Positions 34,275 to 42,496 of a DNA stretch of 64,000 bases are shown here, one piece after another. Location of the stretch: assembly GCA_963665405.2 (NCBI GenBank), contig CAXXUH010000003.1, positions 186,001 to 250,000 on the forward strand, written 5' to 3'. The notes beneath the pieces were generated by a model. It did no database searches. It had not been told where the DNA came from and saw only the letters and a program-made list of their open reading frames with translations. The position numbers and the translations under genes were made by a program. Positions within the stretch are counted from its first letter, which is position 1; each line of letters begins with the position of its first letter. Source of the stretch: G963665405 sp963665405 (GTDB taxonomy: Bacteria > Chloroflexota > Dehalococcoidia > Lucifugimonadales > G963665405).

Positions 34275-35183
34275 ATGGACCTCGGAATGATCGGCCTCGG
34301 CCGCATGGGCGGCAATATGGTGCAGAGACTGCTCAAAGGGGGGCACCGCGTCGTTGCCTACGCCCGTGGACGGGAAGCCATCGAGGCGGCGGTGGCCCAG
34401 GGCGCGGTCGGCGCCTTCTCCCTGGACGAGCTGATCGACAAGCTGGACCCACCTCGGGCGATCTGGTCAATGGTGCCCTCGGGTGATCCTACCGAGAGCA
34501 CCATAAGGTCGCTCGTGGAAAGGCTTAGCGCCGGCGACACGATCATCGACGGCGGCAACTCCAACTACAAAGACAGCGTGCGCAGAGCGGCAATGCTAAA
34601 AGAGCGCGGCCTCAATTTCATGGACTCGGGCACCAGCGGCGGCATCTGGGGACTCAAAGAGGGCTACAGCATCATGGTGGGTGGGGAGGCCGAGGTGTTC
34701 GAGCGGCTCGAGCCGATCTTCCAGACCCTGGCTCCGGGGCCGGACAGGGGCTACGGCCACGTCGGTCCGGCGGGAGCGGGACACTTCGTCAAGATGGTCC
34801 ACAACGGGATCGAATACGGCATGATGCAGGCCCTGGCCGAGGGATTCGAGCTGATGGACGCCAAGTCCGAGTTCGACCTGGACCTGGCCCAGATCTCCGA
34901 GATATGGCGCTACGGCAGCGTTGTCCGCTCATGGCTTCTGGACCTCACCGCCGCGTCGCTGAAGGAGGATCCCGCCCTCGGTGGGATAGCCGCGTACGTG
35001 GACGACTCCGGCGAGGGGCGCTGGACCGTCGACGAGGGCGTCGAATTGGCCGTGCCCCTGCCGGTCATCACCCTCGCATTGCAGGCCCGGTTCCGGTCCC
35101 GCCAGGACCAGCCCTTCAGCTCCAAGGTCCTGGCGGCCATGCGCAACCAGTTCGGCGGCCACGCCATCAAGAAGACCGAGTGA
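34275..35183 (+). CDS. gnd: 6-phosphogluconate dehydrogenase (decarboxylating), short form
   Basis: Oxidises 6-phosphogluconate to ribulose 5-phosphate and CO2, 302 aa, the short form (about 300 aa) known from many bacteria and NAD-preferring in several cases. Rossmann motif MDLGMIGLGRMGGNMVQRLL, then ARGREAIEAA, substrate motif NFMDSGTSGGIWGLKEGY, catalytic Lys in GHFVKMVHNGIEYGMMQALAEG and the C-terminal FRSRQDQPFSSKVLAAMR with FGGHAIK. The ATG at 34275 follows AGGAGGACAAGC. The longer open frame upstream is merely a read-through of the repeat element. Confidence 0.95.
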   Translation: MDLGMIGLGRMGGNMVQRLLKGGHRVVAYARGREAIEAAVAQGAVGAFSLDELIDKLDPPRAIWSMVPSGDPTESTIRSLVERLSAGDTIIDGGNSNYKDSVRRAAMLKERGLNFMDSGTSGGIWGLKEGYSIMVGGEAEVFERLEPIFQTLAPGPDRGYGHVGPAGAGHFVKMVHNGIEYGMMQALAEGFELMDAKSEFDLDLAQISEIWRYGSVVRSWLLDLTAASLKEDPALGGIAAYVDDSGEGRWTVDEGVELAVPLPVITLALQARFRSRQDQPFSSKVLAAMRNQFGGHAIKKTE

Positions 35184-35586
35184 CGTCAGCTGGTGTCCCG
35201 TCCCAGAAGATCGCCGCAAGAGTCGGTTGGCTTGGAGGCAGACGGCGGTGGGGCGCTTGCGAACGCAGTTCGGGCGGGGTCGAAAACACAAAGCGGGTGG
35301 GCTATACACCTGGGATGGGGCTCGCCCGACCGGCATCGGACTCGTTCGGTGAACTAGCTGAGGGGACAGGACACTAGTGCTTGGCTGCGTTAATAGCTCG
35401 TCGTTCACGCTCGCCCACTCTTGGCACGTGGAACACAGGTATTTGCACTGCCCTTTCGGGGGTTCCAAGGGCACAGAGCCCTCTTCGCGGGGGTTCGGGG
35501 GTGTCCCCCAAGCTAAACCCCCACGGGCGGGCGGGTGGGACAGAACACGTTCGAGTATCTCTGCAACCAAACACTAGGGAGGCGGA
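35184..35586. other. gnd-zwf spacer
   Basis: About 400 bp. The right half holds a repeat variant (35459-35541). The left half (35184-35400) has no ORF or hairpin I can support. Confidence 0.5.
35459..35541. repeat. Hairpin repeat, GGGGG/CCCCC subtype
   Basis: This has the same architecture as the main family but changed stems: GGGCacagaGCCC, then TCGCGGGGGTT and CGGGGGtgtCCCCCaag, then ACGGGCGGGCGGGTGGGAC. The subtype recurs at 37219, 39485, 43857 and 45905. Confidence 0.8.
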
Positions 35587-35589
35587 GTG

Positions 35590-37053
35590 ATGTCAGCCGA
35601 GTCTACGACCGTCGTCATCCTGGGTGTAACGGGTGACCTGGCCCAGCGCAAGCTGGTCCCGGCCCTGTTCAACCTCTACTCGATGGGGCGGCTCCCGGAG
35701 GGCTTGCGCATCGTAGGGTTCGCCCGGTCCGACCACACCGACGCCTCGTTCCGCGAGCTCATGTGGAACGGTGCGCGGGAGTTCGGCGAGCTGACGATCA
35801 ACCGGACCGACTGGGACAGGTTCGCGTCGAGGCTCTCGTATTTTCGCGGTGACCTGAGCAAGACGGAGGAGCTCGTCGCCTTGCAGCGACGGCTCGAACA
35901 GACGAACGGCACATCCGGATTGGGCAAGATACTCTTCTATCTCTCGGTCGCTCCTCAGCTGTACGAGCCGGCGATCAAGAGCATCGGCGAGGCGGGTCTG
36001 GCGAGGCAGGATCAGGGATGGCGCCGAGTCGTGATCGAGAAGCCCTTCGGCGTCGACCTTCGGTCCGCCGGAGCCCTCGACGACGCGGTCCACGCCGTCT
36101 TCGACGAGGACCAGGTGTACCGCATCGATCACTATCTGGGCAAGGAGACCGTCCAGAACATCCTGGTGTTCCGGTTCGGAAACTCGATCTTCGAGCCCTT
36201 GTGGAACCGTAACTACGTCGACAACGTGCAGATCACCGTCGCGGAGAAGGTCGGGGTCGGGGACCGTGCGAGCTACTACGACCGGTCGGGCGTCGTGCGC
36301 GACATGGTGCAGAACCACCTCCTGCAGCTGCTCACGATGGTCGCAATGGAGCCTCCCAACGCGATGGACGCCGAGAATCTGAGGAACAAGAAGGTCGAGG
36401 TCCTTAGGGCCATCCGTCGTTGGGCGCCGGGAGACGTCGGCAAGCACGCCGTCCTGGGTCAGTACGAGGGCTACCTCGACGAGAAGGGTGTGGACCCCGG
36501 GTCTACCACGCCGACGTACGCCGCCGTCAGACTGCTCGTCGACAACTGGCGCTGGCAGGGCGTCCCGTTCTATCTCCGCACGGGCAAGACCATGCCCCAG
36601 AAGGTCACCGAGGTCGCGATCCAGTTCCGGGAGCCGCCCCACATGATGTTCTCCCAGGAGCCGTATCGGCCGCTCGAGTCCAACATCCTCAGCCTGCGGA
36701 TCCAGCCGGACGAGGGCGTTCACCTGAAGTTCGGGGCCAAGGTTCCCGGCCAGGGGATGCAGATGCAGCCCGTGGACATGGAGTTCCACTACGACTCGGC
36801 GTTCCAGGGCCGGCAGCTGCCCGAGGCTTACGAGCGGCTACTCCGGGACGCCCTCGAAGGCGACGCCTCACTCTTCATCCGCAGCGACCAGATAGAAGAG
36901 GCCTGGCGCATCGCCGACGCCCTGGTGGAGGCTTCAGAAGGCTCGAACGGGACCGCCATTCACCGCTACGATAAGGGGACCTGGGGGCCTGAAGCCGCCG
37001 ACCGCCTCCTCGCCGACGAGGGCCGCTCGTGGATAGAAGCCACCATGCACTGA
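35590..37053 (+). CDS. zwf: Glucose-6-phosphate 1-dehydrogenase
   Basis: First enzyme of the oxidative pentose phosphate pathway, 487 aa, using NAD(P)+ to make 6-phosphogluconolactone. Coenzyme motif VVILGVTGDLAQRKLVPALF, the substrate-site signature YRIDHYLGKETVQNI with catalytic His, VVIEKPFGVDL, and the C-terminal PFYLRTGKTM and DALEGDASLFIRSDQIEEAW. GGGAGG lies 6 nt before ATG 35590; a GTG directly before it is less well placed. No 6-phosphogluconolactonase gene was seen among the neighbours. Confidence 0.97.
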   Translation: MSAESTTVVILGVTGDLAQRKLVPALFNLYSMGRLPEGLRIVGFARSDHTDASFRELMWNGAREFGELTINRTDWDRFASRLSYFRGDLSKTEELVALQRRLEQTNGTSGLGKILFYLSVAPQLYEPAIKSIGEAGLARQDQGWRRVVIEKPFGVDLRSAGALDDAVHAVFDEDQVYRIDHYLGKETVQNILVFRFGNSIFEPLWNRNYVDNVQITVAEKVGVGDRASYYDRSGVVRDMVQNHLLQLLTMVAMEPPNAMDAENLRNKKVEVLRAIRRWAPGDVGKHAVLGQYEGYLDEKGVDPGSTTPTYAAVRLLVDNWRWQGVPFYLRTGKTMPQKVTEVAIQFREPPHMMFSQEPYRPLESNILSLRIQPDEGVHLKFGAKVPGQGMQMQPVDMEFHYDSAFQGRQLPEAYERLLRDALEGDASLFIRSDQIEEAWRIADALVEASEGSNGTAIHRYDKGTWGPEAADRLLADEGRSWIEATMH

Positions 37054-37218
37054 GCCCGTTGGTAAATGGGGAGCGCGGAGTGGCGGAGCCCCCAACGTAG
37101 GGTCAGGGGTTGGGGTTCAGGGTACAGGGAACTTGGCGGGCGATTCTGGCAGCGGTCCCCCAGCCACACGGACTGGGGAGTGCGGGCCTGTCTTACTCAA
37201 ATGCAAATCCCGCCTCTT

Positions 37219-37313
37219 GGGGGTTCTGAGGGGGCCGAGGCCCCCTTCGCGGGGGCTTGGGGGTGTCCCCCAAGAACAAACCCCACAGGGCGGGCGGGTG
37301 GGACAGACGCGAT
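37219..37313. repeat. Hairpin repeat, perfect CTTGGGGG/CCCCCAAG subtype
   Basis: The first stem is AGGGGGCCgaGGCCCCCT and the second CTTGGGGGtgtCCCCCAAG, both perfect, followed by CACAGGGCGGGCGGGTGGGA. It differs from the CTGAGGG type at several paired positions with complementarity kept. Confidence 0.85.
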
Positions 37314-37334
37314 CCGATTAGCTCGTGGAGGACA

Positions 37335-37446
37335 GGGTGCGCAGATCCCGGCAAGTCGGGATCGCCGACAGTCTGAGAGCCTGCCCTGTGCCCCGATTTA
37401 TCGAGAGTCTCGACACAGGCGGACCTGTCGAAGGGGTGTCCCTCAG
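37335..37446. repeat. Hairpin repeat, extended-loop subtype
   Basis: GCGCAG, ATCCCGgcaagtCGGGAT, then GTCTGAGAGCCTGCCCTG, TTATCGAGAGTCTCGACA and GGACCTGTCGAAGGGGTG, ending TCCCTCAG. It matches the subtype at 27204 and 52847. Confidence 0.8.
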
Positions 37447-37507
37447 CAAACCCCCCTAATCAAAGGGGTGGTGAGGTCCCGGACGGCCGTGCCCCGGCCC
37501 CGGCGGC

Positions 37508-37536
37508 TTGACAGACCGGTAAGCACATGCTTACAT
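37508..37536 (+). promoter_or_regulatory. Promoter and operator of the arsR-AHSA1 pair
   Basis: TTGACA (37508-37513), 17-bp spacer, TTACAT (37531-37536). A perfect inverted repeat GTAAGCA-CA-TGCTTAC (37519-37534) covers the spacer and -10 box, an ideal autorepression site for the ArsR protein. The start site would fall at or next to the ATG (37544), so the transcript may be leaderless. Confidence 0.8.
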
Positions 37537-37543
37537 AATCCCC

Positions 37544-37870
37544 ATGCTGGACGCCACGCTGCGCGCGATAGCCGAGCCCCGTCGACGAGGTATCCTGCGG
37601 CTGGTGCGCCTGGACGAGCTCTCGTCCGGCGAGATTGCCGCTCGCTTCGACGTCAGCAGACCTGCGATCTCTCAGCACCTGGGCGTCCTCCTCGCCGCCG
37701 GACTCATCACCGTGAGGAAGCAGGGCACCAGGCGGCTGTACAGAGCGCGCCCGGAGGCTCTGGAAGAGGTGAGGGCCTACCTGGAGGGGTTCTGGAGCCA
37801 CAGCCTGGAGCTGCTCGCCGAGGTGGCGGAGTCAGAGGAACGGAGGCCGAAACCGGATGACACAGACTAA
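37544..37870 (+). CDS. ArsR-family transcriptional regulator
   Basis: A 108-aa winged-helix repressor. It has LRAIAEPRRRGILRLV, the recognition helix in FDVSRPAISQHLGVLLAAGL and the wing ITVRKQGTRRLYRA, then RAYLEGFW. It lacks the CxC metal-binding motif of arsenic or cadmium sensors. It belongs to the type paired with AHSA1/SRPBCC proteins, and here the stop overlaps the next gene by 14 nt. It probably binds the palindrome over its own promoter. Confidence 0.92.
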   Translation: MLDATLRAIAEPRRRGILRLVRLDELSSGEIAARFDVSRPAISQHLGVLLAAGLITVRKQGTRRLYRARPEALEEVRAYLEGFWSHSLELLAEVAESEERRPKPDDTD

Positions 37871-38306
37871 GGTCCTCGAGGTCAGCGTACGAATTGCCGC
37901 ACGGCCCGAGACCATCTTCCCTTTCTTAGTCGACCCGAAGCTGGCGGTCCGGTGGATGGGTACCAGCGCCAAGCTCGATCCACGGCCCGGCGGAGTCTAC
38001 GACGTCAACGTCACGGGGCGGGACATCGCAAGGGGCGAGTTCGTCGAGGTCGTGCCAAACAGCCGCGTCGTCTTCACCTGGGGCTGGGACAACGAAGACA
38101 CCCAGGTTCCGCCGGGCTCGACGACCGTGGAGATCACCCTGGTCCCGCGGGGCGATGCCACCATCGTCACCCTGCGCCATCTCGGACTGCCGGACGACCA
38201 CCACCCGCAGCATACCGAGGGCTGGCAGCACTACCTGAAGCGTCTGAGTCAGGTGTCCGAGGGCCGCGACCCTGGCACAGACCCCATGACGAACCCTCCC
38301 GCCTGA
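37857..38306 (+). CDS. SRPBCC/AHSA1-domain protein
   Basis: A 149-aa START-like (activator of Hsp90 ATPase homologue 1) protein: VRIAARPETIFPFLVDPKLAVRWMG begins the fold (VRIAARPETIF, LAVRWMGTSAKLD), then GGVYDVNV, VVFTWGW and the C-terminal GWQHYLKRLSQV. It forms a hydrophobic ligand cavity; the ligand is unknown. Translationally coupled to the ArsR repressor, so it is probably the target of that regulator. Confidence 0.9.
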   Translation: MTQTKVLEVSVRIAARPETIFPFLVDPKLAVRWMGTSAKLDPRPGGVYDVNVTGRDIARGEFVEVVPNSRVVFTWGWDNEDTQVPPGSTTVEITLVPRGDATIVTLRHLGLPDDHHPQHTEGWQHYLKRLSQVSEGRDPGTDPMTNPPA

Positions 38307-38521
38307 CAGGAAGGTGAAATATGGGGTGTGCAGATCCCGACTTGTCGGGATTGCCGGGAGTCTGAAGAGAGGGAAATCCTCAGATATAGTTTCTCCCCCC
38401 TTCCTGGCCAGGAAGGGGGCCAGGTCCGATGATGCTTCGCTCATCGAGACTCTCGATAGCCCCGATGAATCGGGGCGTATCGGAGAGGATGGTCGAAAGG
38501 GTTCTTCAACACTCCCGCCTG
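38307..38521. repeat. Interspersed hairpin repeat, full copy with ends
   Basis: It starts CAGGAAGGTGAAATATGGGG directly after the AHSA1 stop. It carries GTGCAG, ATCCCGActtgTCGGGAT, CTGAAGA...TCCTCAG, CCTTCCTGGCCAGGAAGG and GATGATGCTTCGCTCATCGA, and ends GGTTCTTCAACACTCCCGCC with TG. Confidence 0.85.
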
Positions 38522-38680
38522 AAGGCCGAGCCCTTCCCCGGACCTTGCCCCATCTTGCAACGATGCCTCCGAAACGCCCGACAAGGGCGGCGGGGGCATC
38601 TCTTTTGTGGTGATACTCCTCCCCTGCTAACATGAGGCCGCCGTCTCTAACCGGATAGCCCTCAGGAGTCCCCCAAAGCG

Positions 38681-39421
38681 ATGGCCACCGATCTCCACGG
38701 CCAGAAAATTCCGAGCGTGTCGACCGGCCAGATGCGTGAGGTCGACCGTCTGATGATCGAGGACTACGGCATATCGCTCATACAGATGATGGAGAACGCT
38801 GGCCGCCACCTGGCTCATCTGGTGAGAAGCCGCTTCCTCGGGGGCGACGCCCTCGGCCACGAGGTCCTGGTGCTGGCCGGGACGGGTGGTAACGGCGGCG
38901 GCGGCCTCGTCTGCGCCCGGCGGCTCTCGAACTGGGGCGCCCGAGTGACGGTGCTCCCCTCTGGGGCGAGCGGCAGAATGGGCGAGGTTCCCCGGCATCA
39001 GCTTGCGATCCTGGAGAGGATGGGGGTCACGATCCGGGAGATAGGGAACGCCGCGGACATCCCTCCGGCCGGCCTGATCGTCGATGCACTGGTTGGGTAC
39101 AGCCTCCGTGGTGCACCCGCGGGTCCGGCCGCGGCGTTGATCCGGGCCGCCAACGGCCACCGAGCCCCGATCCTGTCGCTCGACGTGCCCAGCGGAGTCG
39201 ATTCGACCACCGGTCAGGTATACGATCCGGCGATCCGAGCCTCCGCCACCATGACTCTCGCGCTTCCCAAGGACGGCCTGAGCGTTCCCCAGGCCAGAGA
39301 GCAGGTGGGAGAGCTGTACCTCGCGGACATCGGCGTTCCGCCGGAGGTGTACACTCGACCCTCGCTCGGGTTCAAAGTGGGCCCCATCTTCGCCAGAGAA
39401 GAAATTCTTCGACTACGGTAG
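38681..39421 (+). CDS. nnrE: NAD(P)H-hydrate epimerase (YjeF N-terminal domain only)
   Basis: A 246-aa YjeF_N protein that interconverts R- and S-NAD(P)HX, a damaged-cofactor repair step. Seen: STGQMREVDRLMIEDYG, LIQMMENAGRHLA, the phosphate-binding VLAGTGGNGGGGLVCARRL, IVDALVGYSLRGAP with catalytic-type Asp and SLDVPSGVDSTTG. The C-terminal ADP/ATP-dependent dehydratase domain of bacterial NnrD/YjeF fusions is absent, so the dehydratase must be encoded elsewhere if present. Confidence 0.92.
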   Translation: MATDLHGQKIPSVSTGQMREVDRLMIEDYGISLIQMMENAGRHLAHLVRSRFLGGDALGHEVLVLAGTGGNGGGGLVCARRLSNWGARVTVLPSGASGRMGEVPRHQLAILERMGVTIREIGNAADIPPAGLIVDALVGYSLRGAPAGPAAALIRAANGHRAPILSLDVPSGVDSTTGQVYDPAIRASATMTLALPKDGLSVPQAREQVGELYLADIGVPPEVYTRPSLGFKVGPIFAREEILRLR

Positions 39422-39484
39422 CGAGCGTCTCGGTGACGTGAGTCTGGTCGGTCTCTGCGCTGTCACCAGCTGAGGTCACCCGGG

Positions 39485-39559
39485 ATCTGCAAGGGGCGGA
39501 GCCCCTTGCGACGGGTTTGGAGTGTCCCCAACCCCCCGGGGGCGGGCGGGTGGGCTCAG
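39485..39559. repeat. Hairpin repeat, CAAGGGGC stem subtype
   Basis: A perfect stem GCAAGGGGCggaGCCCCTTGC, a weaker second stem GGTTTGG...CCCCAACC, and the CGGGGGCGGGCGGGTGGG tail. It lies between nnrE and the DUF1932 gene. Confidence 0.8.
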
Positions 39560-39629
39560 ACGCCAAGGTTAACGGGGGAGCCGCGCCGTCGAAGGAGAGC
39601 TCTCCCATCAGAGAAAGGTGTGGCCGAAC

Positions 39630-40502
39630 ATGAAAGTCGACACCATCGCAATCCTGAGCCCCGGCGACATGGGCCACGCCGTTGGCGGGGTCCTCAGGGA
39701 GCAGGGCTTCCGCGTCGTGACCTGCCTGGATGGTCGAAGCGCCCGGACCCGCGGCCTCGCCGAGAAGGCTGGACTCGAGCAGCTTCCCACCATGACAGAG
39801 CTGGTCGCCGCCTCCGATCTGATCCTGTCGATCGTCGCGCCCGCCGGAGCCATGCCCCTGGCCAGAGCCGTGGCCGCCGCGACCAGCAAGAGCGGAGCGC
39901 GCCCCTATTTCGCCGAGTGCAACGCCGTCTCCCCCAGGATGGCCGCGCAGATCGACTCGGTAATCACCGCGGCCGGTGGCCGGTTCATCGACGCATCGAT
40001 CATCGGGCCGCCGCCGGGGAAGGGCGACGCCCCCCGGTTCTACACCAGCGGCGTTCACGCGTCCGTGATGTCCCGCCTGCAGAGCCCCGACATTCAGGTC
40101 CGCCCGATCGGCGACAAGATAGGCGCGGCGTCCGGGATCAAGATGTGCTACGCCGCTCTGACGAAGGGCAGCCAGGCCCTGTGGGTGGCTCTCCTGACGG
40201 CCGCGCGGCGAATGGACCTGTCAGAAGAGCTGGCGTCCGAGCTCGCCTACAGCCAGCAGGCCACCGTCGCCCAGATGCAAAAGCAGCTCCCCGGAATGGT
40301 CGTGAAAGCGCCCAGGTGGGTCGCCGAGATGGAGGAGATCGCGGCCACCTTCGAGCAGGTCGGCGTCACAAGCGGCTTCCACCTGGGTGCCGCCGAGGTC
40401 TACCGAATGATCGCCGCCACCCCGTTGGCAAAGGAGACACCCGAGACGCTCGACACCGGCCGCACCCTGGAGCAGACCATCGCCGCGATCGCCGGGTCTT
40501 GA
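39630..40502 (+). CDS. NAD(P)-binding DUF1932 family dehydrogenase
   Basis: A 290-aa beta-hydroxyacid-dehydrogenase-like protein with N-terminal Rossmann motif IAILSPGDMGHAVGGVL, ADP-ribose region CLDGRSARTRGLA, middle IIGPPPGKGDAPRFYTSG and a DUF1932 C-terminal helical domain (KMCYAALTKGSQALWVALL, VAQMQKQLPGMVVKAPRW). The 6-phosphogluconate dehydrogenase-like fold suggests oxidation of a small hydroxyacid. AAAGG is 11 nt before the ATG at 39630; an upstream GTG overlaps that Shine-Dalgarno and is less likely. Gap to the next gene is 7 nt. Confidence 0.85.
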   Translation: MKVDTIAILSPGDMGHAVGGVLREQGFRVVTCLDGRSARTRGLAEKAGLEQLPTMTELVAASDLILSIVAPAGAMPLARAVAAATSKSGARPYFAECNAVSPRMAAQIDSVITAAGGRFIDASIIGPPPGKGDAPRFYTSGVHASVMSRLQSPDIQVRPIGDKIGAASGIKMCYAALTKGSQALWVALLTAARRMDLSEELASELAYSQQATVAQMQKQLPGMVVKAPRWVAEMEEIAATFEQVGVTSGFHLGAAEVYRMIAATPLAKETPETLDTGRTLEQTIAAIAGS

Positions 40503-40509
40503 GCTCCCG

Positions 40510-41706
40510 ATGATCAATCTAAGCGGCGAGTACATCCCCAGTCCCAGGCCCAGGGTCGTATTCGGACAGGGCGCGGTCGCGCGGCTCCCGGACGAACTCG
40601 AACGCCTCGGCGTCAAGCGGGCGCTAGTCCTTTCCGGACGGACCGTAGCCGAGTCCACCGACGCCGTCAGCAGAACCGTGTCGATTCTTGGCGATACGTG
40701 CGTCGGCGTCTACTCCGGCCTGACCATGAGGGCCCCGCTTCCGGCCGCGATGGAGGCCACCAGGCTGGCAATTGACAGCGGCGCCGACTGCCTCGTGGGC
40801 ATCGGAGGAAGCACGATATCGGACGCAGCCGCCATGATCGCGGCCCTCGTCGCCCGGAATATCTCGGACGCCGAGGGCGTTCGAGAGCTGACCGCCGGAC
40901 ACCCGGGCAGGATCGTCCTGGGCGGCGAGCAGTTGGCACTGCCGGCCCAGATCTCGATTCCGACCACCCTCTCGGCCGGAGAGTTCAACGTCGGGGGTGG
41001 CAACGTCCTGGACCCGGATTCCGGCGCCAAGATCAGGATCAGCCATCCGGACCTGGGGTCCGATCTGGTCGTCCTGGACCCCAAGATGACGGTGGGAACG
41101 CCCGACTAGCTCTGGCTCTCCACCGGCATCAAGACCCTCGACCACGCCATCGAGCGGCTGTACTGCAAGGGCAATCAGCCCATGCTCGACGCCCCGCTCC
41201 TCTCCGCCACGGAGCTGATCTTCCGGTATCTGCCCGAGTCGAGGGAGGAGCACGCCGACCTCGATGCGCGCCTCCAGTGCCAGATCGCCGCATGGCTGTC
41301 GATGGCGGGACAGCCCAACGGCTCATTTGGACTCAGCCATGTCCTGGGCCGCGAGCTGGGCGTCCGCCACGATGTCCCGCACGGGTACACCTCCTGTGTG
41401 ACACAGCCGTTTGTCATGGAGTACAATCGTCCTCGCTCGGTCGGAAAGCAGGCGATGTTCGCTCGGGCTGCTGCCGGGGACACGCGGGGACTGTCCGACG
41501 AAGCCGCGGCGATACAGGGCGCAAGGGCCGTGGACCGGTTGATCGCCGGTCTGGGTATGCCACACCGCATAAGGGACGTCGGGGTGCCGGAGGGCGCCCT
41601 CCCGGACCTCGCCGCTAGCGTGGTCCGCGCCGGAGGCTCACCGGACAATCCCGTCCCGATAACGACAGAGGACCAGGTGATGGAAGTCCTTCGAAAGGCC
41701 TGGTAA
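40510..41706 (+). pseudogene. Iron-containing alcohol dehydrogenase / maleylacetate-reductase-like, interrupted by in-frame TAG
   Basis: One continuous frame of about 398 codons carries a single TAG at 41107-41109. Before it: RPRVVFGQGAVARLPDELER, the NAD motif CLVGIGGSTISDAAAMIA and ISIPTTLSAGEFN. After it, in the same frame: LWLSTGIKTLDHAIE with the metal-ligand His, SFGLSHVLGRELGVRHDVPHG and the C-terminal catalytic region. The stop replaces a residue in the TPDxLWLSTGI motif, so C-to-T mutation of a CAG or CGA-like codon, or a base-call error, is likely. Adjacent to the DUF1932 dehydrogenase, which suggests a shared catabolic role. Confidence 0.88.
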
Positions 41707-41712
41707 CCCACC

Positions 41713-41860
41713 CTGGCAGGATGATGAAATATGGGGTGTGCAGTCCCGATCCGTCGGGATTGCCGGAAGGATGAGGGCTTCCCTCAGATATGATTTCTCC
41801 CCCCTTCTTGTTCAGGAGGGGGCCAGGGGATGGTCGAAAGGGTTTTTTCAACAACTGATA
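41713..41860. repeat. Interspersed hairpin repeat with ends, 148 bp
   Basis: It starts CTGGCAGGATGATGAAATAT and ends GGTTTTTTCAACAACTGATA. Inside are GTGCAG, TCCCGAtccgTCGGGA, GATGAGGGcttCCCTCA and CCTTCTTgttcAGGAGGGGGCC. The 3' end lies next to the ribosome-binding site of the following gene. Confidence 0.82.
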
Positions 41861-41871
41861 GGAGCGGCGCA

Positions 41872-42381
41872 ATGACACAGCCAGGTGGGAGAGAGAAGCG
41901 GGCGGACGAGAAATTCTGCTCCGAGTGCGGCGAGGCCGTCAGCCGGTCGGCGAAGTTCTGCATGCACTGCGGAGAGAATCTGCTGCCGCTGGTGGGCGAA
42001 CAGCGAGCCGGTGGCACCGGCCTCGAGCCCAGCGTGTCCGCAGCGCTGTGCTACGTCCTGACCGTGGTAACGGGTGTCCTGTTCCTGCTGATCGAAAGGC
42101 GCGACGAGTACGTCCGTTTCCACGCGCGGCAGGCCATTGCGTTCGGCGTTGCCTCCTTCGTGGGATGGGTCGTCCTCCTGGTGTTCACCGGCATAGTCGG
42201 GCGGTTCGGCCCATTAGAGTCCTTCGGGCAGCCCCTGAGCGACCTGATCAGGGTCGCCGCCGGCGTGGTGTGGATCATCCTGTGGATCGTGCTGATGGTC
42301 AAAGCGTACCAGGGGGAGCGGTTCAAGATGGGATTCCTCGGCGACCTCGCTGGAGGGCGGCGGACGACCGCCGAGCGTTGA
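41872..42381 (+). CDS. Zinc-ribbon DUF4870-type membrane protein
   Basis: A 169-aa protein. N-terminal zinc ribbon with four cysteines (FCSECGEAVSRSAKFCMHCG), then three predicted membrane spans in a DUF4870-like region (ALCYVLTVVTGVLFLL, IAFGVASFVGWVVLLVF, VAAGVVWIILWIVLMVKAY), with the conserved ERRDEYVRFHARQAI loop typical of the family. Function unknown. The ATG at 41872 is preceded by GGAGCGG. Confidence 0.85.
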   Translation: MTQPGGREKRADEKFCSECGEAVSRSAKFCMHCGENLLPLVGEQRAGGTGLEPSVSAALCYVLTVVTGVLFLLIERRDEYVRFHARQAIAFGVASFVGWVVLLVFTGIVGRFGPLESFGQPLSDLIRVAAGVVWIILWIVLMVKAYQGERFKMGFLGDLAGGRRTTAER

Positions 42382-42496
42382 CGGCAAGCTCTCTCAGGCC
42401 CTAGCCTACAACCTGAATGGCCTGGGAACGCTGCCGGTCCTGTTTGGGATCCTTCTCCTCGATGTCTGGCGGCTGGGGAAAGAAAGACTCGGACGG

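Larger units (their letters stand above)
37054..37500. other. zwf-arsR spacer filled by repeats
   Basis: It contains a G-rich tract (AGGGTCAGGGGTTGGGGTTC, about 37096-37122) similar to one at 27166-27200, followed by the hairpin subtypes at 37219-37313 and 37335-37446. No gene is evident. Confidence 0.6.

Noticed and set aside
41107..41109. Pyrrolysine-encoding TAG
   Set aside because: No pyrrolysine machinery or methylamine methyltransferase context; the position is a common residue in Fe-ADH proteins, so mutation or error is simpler.
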